Shown: positions 21,961 to 30,692 of the stretch, in pieces
How the letters are laid out: each line of letters opens with the position of its first letter
How positions within the stretch are numbered: the stretch's first letter is position 1
NCBI GenBank assembly: GCA_002751075.1
Contig: NAOQ01000243.1
Location: 1-30,692, forward strand
Direction of reading: 5' to 3'
DNA: 30,692 bases
Source of the DNA: Ichthyophonus hoferi
Lineage: Eukaryota; Opisthokonta; Ichthyosporea; Ichthyophonida; Ichthyophonidae
Made by a program: the position numbers and the translations under genes
The notes under the pieces: model-generated
Seen by the model: the letters and a program-made list of their open reading frames with translations, nothing else
Database searches by the model: none
Told to the model about the DNA's origin: nothing

Positions 21961-24900
21961 TTAGAATTGCCCGAAGTTAGAGCCATAGCCAAAGACAGAG
22001 TTAATTTTAGCCCAGTAGTTGGTGGCCCAGCCCGCGCGAGTACGTTCCAAAGAAGCAGTGGGTACATTCTGTAGGAAGAGGTTGGTTAGGTTAGTAGATA
22101 ACAAGACCACTACATAAGGGAGGGAAGAAAAGGAATATATGAAAATGTTGTGAGCATCATTTGCCCTATAAATTAGAGGTAAGTATCCTTAAATGCATTC
22201 ATTCTTTAATTAACCAACACCTTTACTAAAGAGGGAGTAAAGATGGGTATACCAAAGTGTATATATAAATATAGAGATGCATATATGCTTTACAGCGCAT
22301 TATGAACAATGCACTGGACAAGGGTAGTAGCATATCAGCTGCTTACCGTTTGCTTTAGAGAGACTACGGTGGAGGAGTCCCCCTGTTTAAACTCAAACAC
22401 AACATTTGATACATGGCCTAGAGGGGTGCGTGCGTAGTTGGAGTTAGATAGCTTGTAATAGTAAGCCGAATAGGATCAAATATCTGTAGTCATATATATA
22501 TAATGCATAAAGAGCTTCTAGTGGGTATACGGTTACATGAAAATTAATGGAAGAGAAGAAGGTATGCATAGAGCAAAAGGTAGAAAACAGGTCTGAATCG
22601 AGGTGTAGATAGGTGTTTTAAAAAAAAAAGAAAAAAAAAGGAGGAAGAGAGAGGAGAGAGAGAACATACCAGCTGGCCATGATTGCTCACGCCAAGTCAT
22701 TGCAATCTTTTCATAGGGTACCTATACACAGAGATTAGATAGGTTAGTACAATCCGCGCAACAGTTGCCACTATAGGGAGTTATCCTAGCATAGACCGGA
22801 TGAGATGGGATCGATTCATACAGATGTGTAGGGATGGTCTGATACCGAGACAGGTACAGAGACAATAAGTGTCTGACTTTAGGTAGAGAAATCAAAATCA
22901 CAAGCAACACTTACAGCTATGAGAAAGTATAAACAAGTTCCATATTTAACCGCTACATTTAATTGGGTAATGAATGTCGTTCGTTTAAAAAGAAGTGTTC
23001 ACAAAATGATAATGTAAGAAGGGTAAGCTGACCAATTGAAAAAGTAGGCGAGTAGGAGGAGGGACCCCGACAAGGTAAAAACAGGTCGATTCAAGGGATT
23101 AAACCTGCAAACCTTTGGGTGCATGTGTGTTGGTTTGCAAAACACGCCCAAGGATGCATACTTACATACTTGCAAGCATTCGAACCAAAATAATATAAAA
23201 TGTATTAGTGCAATAGCGCAAAACAACGTGGTACAAGAAGAAAGAAAGAAAAAAGTATATATATAAGTTCTACGCTAACAATGGGATGGTCGTATATAGT
23301 ATATATAAATGTAATTATTATACAACAATACTTACCAATTCTACAAACTTTCCTTGAACATTGCCACCAAACAGGGACCAGGCGCCTCCCACTTTAGTAT
23401 CAAACTGTCGAATCACAGACAAAGGTTAATAACCATAATGATAATGATAAAATAAACCATATTAGCCAATAGGTAGAATATGGCATGGTATGTATAATAT
23501 ACAGGGTCCAATTAATTGAAGCTATATCAACCATACTGCCTATACCTATACCTATACTTTAATCATGTTTTGATCCTATCATATGCAAGTGACAATCACG
23601 AGGCTTATTGGCCTACTACCATTGTCATGTTTAATTGGTGCGTGCGTGGTGAGTTGTAAAAAATATTGGTTGATTCCAGATGCCAACATCTCTAACCAAT
23701 ACATACGGTTGGCAGATACTGTGTAATGAATAATAAACTATTAGCTAACCTTGGCTAACAAATAATGGGAACAACAATAATCAAGACACTCATAAAACTA
23801 TAAAGTGGGGCAATGACTGGTTGGTTAAACTATAACGTTGAGAGTAAAACCGCTATATAGCCGGATAACAACGTTAATCTAGTAAAGGCATCAAAAAGAA
23901 CACCTATATATATATATATATATATGATAAGCCCCTTACCACCATTACGATCTTTATTTAACCCACATCCTAACAACAACTATACAACCATCCTCTACTG
24001 AGAGCGACTACTTACATTCACCTGAGATTGAGCCCATGCTTGGACCCTGGCGGGCTCTGTCAATACCTTATATGCATCCTGTAGGGCATTGTCCATGTTT
24101 TATAAGCAACAACATTATTCCTCTACAATGCAATTTGTTTTTTTTTGCATACTAGTACATGCGAAGAAAGAAATTATTGATTACGCTTATGTATGAAACC
24201 CTTTTTTTTAAAAAAAAAAAACAAAAAATGTGTATGTGCATATACATGATATAGGGAAAGACATGATATTAACAATAAATGCCATGATGGTGATCTCCAT
24301 GCTTACCTCCTTGCTGCATTTGAAGTCCATTGTGTCCTCAATGGTAGATGTGCTAACAGCAGCTGTATATGAGAAAGGAATGAGAAAGGGAGAATAAAGC
24401 AACAACCAACAAATCGTATAATACCTCCTTGTGAATGCACATATATGTACATACATGATAATAGAAAGCACATAATAGGATTACTTTGACGTCTAAAACA
24501 AACATAGCCCTTTCCACCATAAAACACTTATCATCTCTCCCCAATTATAGATAGGTGTGCAATCATAAGTAAAATAAACTTCGAGATAAGTATATACTAA
24601 CGTGTTGCATTACTAAACCCAAAAACTCCACGATACAGCATAAAACAGGTTATGTTCTTAACCAAATAATATCCTACTAGCTATGTATTAAAACAAATTA
24701 TGGAATATACTAAAAGTTAAAGAGTACATTAGATTATCAATAGCACTGGTCGCACCCCATTGATATGTATAATTACAACAAACTCATCAATTTAAGTTGC
24801 ATGGAATTCAGTTTTTTGTTTCAATACTTAAGAAGGGCAGAAGAAAAAAATACTTTGGATCTTAAACATAAAACATAAAACTATTAATATAAGTAAAAGT

Positions 24901-27900
24901 AACACGAACAGAATACTATACAGCATCGCGAGAGATACAAATATCTATCACATACATACATACCCTTGGCTGTGGAGTCTTTTTTAGTGGGAACAATCTG
25001 GACACCTTGGGAAGCCTGTTGCAATATACCTTGATCCGACGTTACAGAAGCTGACCTGGACATACCCTATCCTTCATAGGTTACTATATATACACGTGTA
25101 CTTGTACATTATCAATAGGCATAAACCTAATTAAAGGAAATAGACATCACTATTGCCACTGTAGCGGTTAGAGCGTTTCTACTATTTGGCAAGCCAAACA
25201 ATAATATTGTAGTATTTTCCTATCTCATTTACATTTTTAGTTCTGTCTTTAATATTTTTCATCAACAAACTTCTGCAGAGAAATATATTGATGAAAATAT
25301 TAAAACAATAAAATTCTCCAGAGGAGAGGAGTGGTGTGTAAATCAAATATGCATACATGTTTCCATATCAGCTGAGAGTTTTATCACCGAGGACCACATA
25401 CCATCACATACCCCTAGTCAATGTAATGATTCGGTTCATTTTATTTGGTTTACACCTCTAACGAAATCATAATAATTCAACCTTCGGTATGGAATATAAA
25501 GAAGGAATTAATTGAAAAACAATTATTGATAAATTTTCAATCGCGCATCTGCTATAGAATCTAGCATACCTATACCTTACCAAAGCTACAAAAAATACCA
25601 TTAAAGGTTACCATGCTATAAATATTATTTAACTGACTTCCAATATTTTAGTCAATAGAACTATTAAACAACGTATACGTCAAATGATATTATTCGAATT
25701 TAAATTTAAATTTAAAAAGTATTGGTCGTAGGTCCACATAAATTACGCTAAATAGACTCTACTACCAATTCTAAAATGTTTCCAATTTACTGAACATATA
25801 TAGGTTTATGTAAAAGAGAAATACTATATATATTGCCAATTGATCCACTTGATGACACAGTTATTTGGTTAAACATACATGACAACCAACGCTCTTTAGA
25901 CACACAGATATATCTCGTATACATTAGTACTAAATTCAATGTACCTTATTACTCTCCACGGCTTTATGTGTGGGCTTGATTATATCCTTGCTATACTCTG
26001 TGGGCAAACAGAGAATAAGTAACATGCTGGCATAATAGTATATAATCACATTGCAAGCCCAGTTCTCCCCCGACCAGTCTCCGGCTCTATACATCAAGGG
26101 ATTGGCTGTAGTATCCTATCTTATGTGTAACAATAATGGCTAATAATAATAATAATCCCTAGCAGAGAAATTTGATAAGAGAACATGGAACTAAGAGTTA
26201 AGAGAGCCAGGAGATAGATATTGTACATACAGAACTATCAAGGTTACTATAGTATAGCATATCTTCCTTACCTATTTTCAGGTCTTTAAGGTATGTGGCT
26301 ATTTTCTGTTTAACCACTTCAGCTCCCTTTTTCCTCATCAGCTCTTTCAACTTTCTACCAATTTCATTTTCCTTTTTCACCGACACACGGACCTATAGAC
26401 AGATAGATATAAACACCAATTAACCTACCGTCAGTACAACTTATTTAATTGATTGTCACTGCATTCAGTTTTTACATCATCATCCTCTCAGCTAGATAAG
26501 ATCAACGTGATATTTATCCAATCAGATGGAGAGGGATAATAAATAACAGATCATGCTAGAGAGCGTATGAGTGTAATGAAAAGCTAATACACTTGGGTGG
26601 ACCGTGTGAATAAAAGCAGAACATTCCATATTAGAGGTGGAAAATGACAGGATAGCCAATAGAAAAAGCAGTGGAGAAAACCATAGCAACAAGAAAGAGG
26701 AAGGAATATGTGTGCATAACTACAAGATAGTCCACGTTTAGCTATAAACATACATCCATTTCATCGGGCTCGAACTCGTCGCTAAGGTTAGGCACCTCTA
26801 CTGAGCCCTCTATCACGTCACCACCGGGGGTGGTTGCTAAGGGAGAAAAGGCAGGGTTAGAATGACATGATCGATTAAACTCTGTAAGCATGTAGACAGG
26901 AATGGATGAAACCACAAAATACATTGCATGTCTGCTTCACCTTCGCGTCCATTGGTATGCTGTATGTGTGCAACCCGACAGACAGCAGAGGTTTACAACA
27001 ATGCAGTAATATAATCACTTCCATGACCCATTTAACTGACATTAAAGACATTAATAAACTACGGTCTTTACCTTTCCAGTCAAACTTGACAGTCAACTCA
27101 TAGAAGAAAATAAGTTTTCCTTTTCTATTGTTAGTAGTGGCCTCTCCCGTCACCACCACATTATCTGTCGCTACCTTTCCTAGAAGGTCTGTTAGAAATA
27201 TCTCTTGGCCAAACAGTTCACCAAGGCATTTCTTAGACCATGGCGTACAGTTCTTTTCCGTCCTGTAGAGTGAAAATAATTATTGAAAAATTTGGCTAGA
27301 ATACAATCATAAACACCACTGTCGTAACAACCAATGTAATTACTTTTATTGCATTAAAGTGCATTGATTTTCCATACTTACTATACCCTTTCTGTAACTA
27401 ATAAGGACAGATATCCCTTTAACTATTCCTAACCACAATGATAATGCCCTCTTCAAATTATTTCTTCCCATGTTGTCTATCTGACTACTTTTTATGCTAT
27501 CTTGACAGATCAAAACCACTTGTTGGTATTCGAGTATTAATTAATACAGTATATAAATATGCATGTATGTATATCTGGTTATCACAACCACTTCTCTGAA
27601 ATATAACATACCAGTGCCAGTTGTTAACGTTAGTAGCATCCTCACGCTCCTCCACGATCTGTAAAGCAGCAAGAACAATATAAATATGAGGCTAAATAAA
27701 GCGAGTGAAAGTTTGTATGTTTTACAAATATCAAGGAACAAATATTCTCAGCTGAAAAACCAACAAAAATATAAAATGAAAGGGCAAAACTGTAAAAGAA
27801 ATATATGAAGGCAAAAGACAGAGGGTGGTTAAGGGAAAATGTAGCTGGAGCCGGAGTAAGGAAATCGCTGTCGAGTGTGAAAGACTTTTGTAATAGTTTT

Positions 27901-28014
27901 AGGTCTTAAAAGATATTACATTCTTTATAATCTTCACTTTTAGCTTATTAAACAATTCCCCCTATATGTGTATCCACTCACCCAGCGCGGGTCACCCTCT
28001 CCCCACTTAGCCAT
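21961..28014 (-). CDS. AHSA1: AHSA1 (Aha1), Hsp90 co-chaperone, complete
   Basis: Thirteen minus-strand exons, all phase-compatible with GT..AG introns: 28014-27982, 27658-27612, 27262-27072, 26836-26754, 26392-26272, 25997-25945, 25066-24964, 24362-24307, 24078-24022, 23404-23336, 22721-22670, 22417-22347 and 22068-21961 (TAA at 21961-21963). They encode 347 aa, against 338 in human. The start MAKWGEGDPRW is identical to the family consensus as I recall it. Residues 21-27 are NVNNWHW, the NxNNWHW motif known to act on Hsp90 nucleotide exchange, and 73-76 are RKGK, the RKxK motif of the Aha1_N domain. IFFYELTVKFDW, VEVPNLSDE and LYKVLTEP-like DAYKVLTEPARVQAW follow in order. The C-terminal AHSA1 domain has FGGNVQGKFVEL, MTWREQSWPAGH, LERTRAGW and ends FGYGSNFGQF (human FGYGARLF). 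Aha1 binds the Hsp90 middle and N domains and speeds ATP hydrolysis. The linker exon at 25066-24964 (Ser/Gln-rich) is poorly conserved. Confidence 0.97.
22619..22663. repeat. Polypurine tract next to an AHSA1 splice donor
   Basis: A runs followed by GGAGGAAGAGAGAGGAGAGA on the plus strand. On the gene strand this is a pyrimidine tract starting a few bases after the donor at 22669-22664 (GTATGT). Confidence 0.8.
23903..23922. repeat. TA dinucleotide repeat in an AHSA1 intron
   Basis: About ten TA units between the exons at 23336-23404 and 24022-24078. A plain microsatellite. Confidence 0.85.
25249..25301. repeat. Short stem-loop in an AHSA1 intron
   Basis: AATATTTTTCATCAA and TTGATGAAAATATT are inverted copies about 22 bases apart, giving a stem of about 14 bp. 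It lies in the intron between the exons at 24964-25066 and 25945-25997. It could be a chance A/T hairpin or a MITE remnant. Confidence 0.5.
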
Positions 28015-29050
28015 ATTTAATATATATATATATATATGATGCCCTAACGTAAAACTAAAAGGATATTATTGGAAGTGATCGAATGTGTACGCACATTAAA
28101 TTATAAGCTCGCATAAGACTGTCATATCTCGCGAATATTCCTGACCTAGGCTATTACCCAATCAGAATAAGTGACTAAACATTAAAATTGTTTTATAATA
28201 ATCTGGAATTTGCAAATACGGCTTGCAAAAAGTGTACGAATCATAGTCTCCATCTGTATACCAATCAGAAGTTAAAGTTTATATTACACAAAAAATAATA
28301 TTTTATCATACCTGTAAATAAATCTTATTACATCACTTATTTATAAGTTAAAAAGCACTACGGTATTGGCTTAAATAACGAAATAGCCCGAAAGTGCCTC
28401 ATTTTAAATTTCAATAGTTATAACACTTTAAATAGAGGCAAATTATTAAATAGGAGATTTTAAAATTATACTGATTATAAAATTAAACAGGCCAATTGCC
28501 TTTCTTAATTTTCTCGCGATTGCAACCAGGCTACAATTTCCTATTTAGTCATATTTGATTAGTTCTAATAGTAAATAGAGTATAATGAGATTACTCACCC
28601 AATGACTGCGTCGGCAGGACAAAGGTTTTTAATGACTAATGCCTTTCATAGAGTTTTTATGTAATCATTTTTTGATTAATATAGGAGTTTATGAAGAAAT
28701 ATATTTTATTATTAATAATTGAACAAATTAGTAGGTATTTTTTATAATAATATAAAAATAAGACTTTCAATACTCTCCTAAGGCCCTTTATAAATCTTGC
28801 ACGCACCTAATGTAATTAAAGGCGCCAATTTATTTATAAAAACAAATAGTGCATTTAATTGCTTTAAAACAACATTTAAGATTACATGTTTTCTATATTT
28901 CATATTATTGGATAATATTTAAATACCAATACAGAATATTTTATGGATTCATATTAGTGGCTACTATTATTAAATAGAATGCAATAATCATGACAAGAAA
29001 TGTGTGATAAATGTAGCCCAGTAAGGTATATAATAAGATTACACGTGCAT
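28015..29050. other. AHSA1 5' flank and AT-rich spacer
   Basis: A TA repeat (28020-28037) lies directly above the AHSA1 start codon and may overlap its core promoter. Beyond it the sequence is AT-rich, with no exon, RNA gene or repeat recognised. Confidence 0.5.
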
Positions 29051-29830
29051 TCAAAGTATCTTTTTCTTTGGATTGTGGTAAGTTGGTTCGCTGTTGAGAT
29101 TTTTTTTGGCGACATTTATGTTCTGATCGTAGTGATGCCTAGCACTGGGAACTGATTTACCTTGATTATATCTGTAGAACCTAGAAAATTCACACTGAAC
29201 GATCATAGTATGTTTTATTTTTACAATATTATTATTATCGTACGTTGACTTACAATTGCTTCTTTTCACAGGTTTTTTGTGGACATAAATCTTTTTGTTC
29301 TGTGTTAATGGTGGTCGCTTGCAACCTTTTATAAGGTATGTTAACTTTCATTTTATTTATCATTATATTAAGACATTTAAAGTGCAATGATGTTACAAAC
29401 CATTTGGACTAGAGTTTCTGAACCCTGATTATAAAATGTCTCTGAGCACAAATACTATTAGCAAATGAAAATTTATTCTTGTATTTTTTATTGAGCTAAC
29501 CGGGGTTACCTTCGATTTGCAGGTTATGGATTTTCACTTACCATTTTGATATTTTGTGTTTGGCCGTTGCATTAATGGTAAGTAATTTATTTTTCTTCGT
29601 TTTTTCTCTTCTTTTTTATCAACCGAAAATGATTACATTTTTTTTGGGTTAACGAGATTTGTCTATGAAATTTCCCACTAGATAGTATCTGATGCGGTTA
29701 CTTTGCTGGTGTCTAATAGTTCATATTTTAATTTGGTGCAATTACTAACTGTACTGTTACCTTTTTTTCACAGGTTTTGGATTGTTTATTGACAGTGGTA
29801 TTCGGAAGGTGGTATTATTTATTTTTTTAT
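29051..29830 (+). other. Exon-like blocks at ~250-bp spacing, possible spliced non-coding RNA
   Basis: Several blocks are bounded by acceptor- and donor-like sites: a donor GTAAGTTGG near 29077 after TTTGGATTGTG; TTTTCACAG then 29270-29335 then GTATGT; GATTTGCAG then 29522-29578 then GTAAGT; TTTTTTCACAG then about 29774-29810 then GTGGTA. The blocks start alike (GTTTTTTGTGGA, GTTATGGATT, GTTTTGGATT). All frames are closed by stops within them, so they are not protein-coding. They could be exons of a non-coding RNA, decayed tandem repeats, or a chance run in T-rich DNA. Confidence 0.3.
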
Positions 29831-30141
29831 TCTATTTTTTGCCGGGTCTAAACTAATGAGAACACTCTTAGTGGTTCTTTTTTGGGAAACCCCGGCTAGA
29901 ACAATGGTGCTAATTGAGAAAATCTATGTTCGTTCAATGAATACTAGTTTGGTTACAGTGCCGTATATTAATATGTGCAATTAATTGTAGTTTTATTTTT
30001 TCTATTTTTTTGCCGGGTCTAAACTAATGAGAACACTCTTAGTGGTTCTTTTTTGGGAAACCCCGGCTAGAACAATGGTACTAATTGAGAAAATCTATGT
30101 TCATTCAATGAATTCTAGTTTGGTTACAGTACCGTATATTA
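29831..30141 (+). repeat. Tandem pair of ~140-bp units with a G+C-rich hairpin
   Basis: Units 29831-29970 and 30001-30141 are near-identical, with about five differences by eye, and are offset by about 170 bp. Each contains TGCCGGGTCTAAACTAATGA, AGAACACTCTTAGTGGTTCT and GGGAAACCCCGGC. AGAACACT and AGTGGTTCT pair across CTT with one bulged base, and GCCGGG pairs with CCCGGC outside them, which gives a nested hairpin in otherwise AT-rich DNA. A frame from ATG at 30027 (62 aa) and a shorter one in unit 1 (42 aa) exist but resemble no family I know. Confidence 0.85.
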
Positions 30142-30692
30142 TTAGTATAATTCATAGACTGATGCTTAAAGTACTTTTAATGTTTGTTTCTTTGGACTGG
30201 TTTCCAAAGGTTTAATAAAATGAGATAATGCAAGTATTCTTGATTTTTTGGAAAGGCGTATCTAAGGTTTGGTTTTTGGTGTTTTTATTACGGGGTGATA
30301 GTTTTTGATGAAAAGGTATTGCTAAGTTTGGTCTTGTATTGTGTTGCTTTGAAGTGTAACTTGAGTGTCAATGAAATCAAGATAAGTTGTAGCTTTTGTT
30401 TTCTTTTCAAAAAAGATGTTTGTTGGTGTATTATTTATTGATGTTATTATATTACCTTTGGCAAAAGTTTTATCATAAAATATTTTTTCACCTTAATGGC
30501 AAAAAGGGATGGGCTGGATGAAGTCCCCATTTACTTGCTCACATATATTAGGAAGTTACCTTTACGCTGTTCATTTATTGTAGGCAAGAATGAAAATACA
30601 TTATAGGATAGGGAGATGGCGTGGTATGTGCTACTTAAGGCCTTTATCGCTAGGTATCAGCACTGTTACCTACCAACCATGGTTGTTGTTTG
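30142..30692. other. T-rich terminal stretch, nothing recognised
   Basis: T/G-rich on the plus strand, with one AATAAA near 30216 after the tandem pair that could end a transcript from this region. No exon, repeat or RNA gene was identified. Confidence 0.45.

Noticed and set aside
30027-30215. 62-codon frame in the second tandem unit as a protein gene
   Set aside because: The first unit's equivalent frame ends after 42 codons and the product resembles nothing known; RNA structure explains the conserved parts at least as well.
1-30692. CRISPR array, operon or bacterial mobile element
   Set aside because: Spliced eukaryotic genes throughout; the tandem repeats seen are microsatellites or minisatellites without spacer structure.

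Overview
The window is AT-rich nuclear DNA from an animal. Three conserved eukaryotic genes are split by short introns with GT..AG borders, often with GTATGT or GTAAG donors. A secreted protein with two chitin-binding-like domains suggests an invertebrate. The compact introns and tight gene spacing could fit a sponge or another early-branching animal, but nothing in the sequence settles the species. There are no operons, CRISPR arrays or bacterial features, and I recognised no retroviral or LTR element. Layout: (1) 1-5002, plus strand: the 3' third of TCF25 (Rqc1 family), six exons ending in TAA at 5000-5002; its upstream exons lie outside the window. (2) 5003-9060: AT-rich spacer with one ambiguous short coding-like island near 6900-7190. 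(3) 9061-11021, minus strand: complete five-exon PDCD5 gene, 128 aa. (4) 11022-16573: repeat-rich spacer. It holds at least three copies of a roughly 390-bp dispersed repeat (a partial fourth copy lies in the last TCF25 intron), a long foldback element at 12905-13320, and the upstream part of a segmental duplication. A 302-base assembly gap at 16132-16433 is flanked by an apparently identical 159-bp sequence. (5) 16574-17074, plus strand: intact single-exon gene for a 166-aa secreted protein with two CBM14-like domains. (6) 17075-21485: spacer, then the second copy of the duplication, which carries a broken copy of the same gene at 20876-21350. (7) 21961-28014, minus strand: complete 13-exon AHSA1 (Aha1) gene, 347 aa. 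(8) 28015-30692: T-rich DNA with no recognised protein gene, but with a series of exon-like blocks about 250 bp apart and a near-identical tandem pair of about 140-bp units, each able to form a G+C-rich hairpin. The three conserved genes all serve protein quality control in other organisms: TCF25/Rqc1 in ribosome-associated quality control, PDCD5 as a partner of the CCT/TRiC chaperonin, and AHSA1 as an Hsp90 co-chaperone. Whether this clustering is meaningful or chance cannot be told from one window. The secreted gene and its broken copy are a separate, locally duplicated accessory family. No clearly new biological system was found. The best candidates for something undescribed are the structured tandem units at 29831-30141 and the reduced-cysteine CBM14-like protein.
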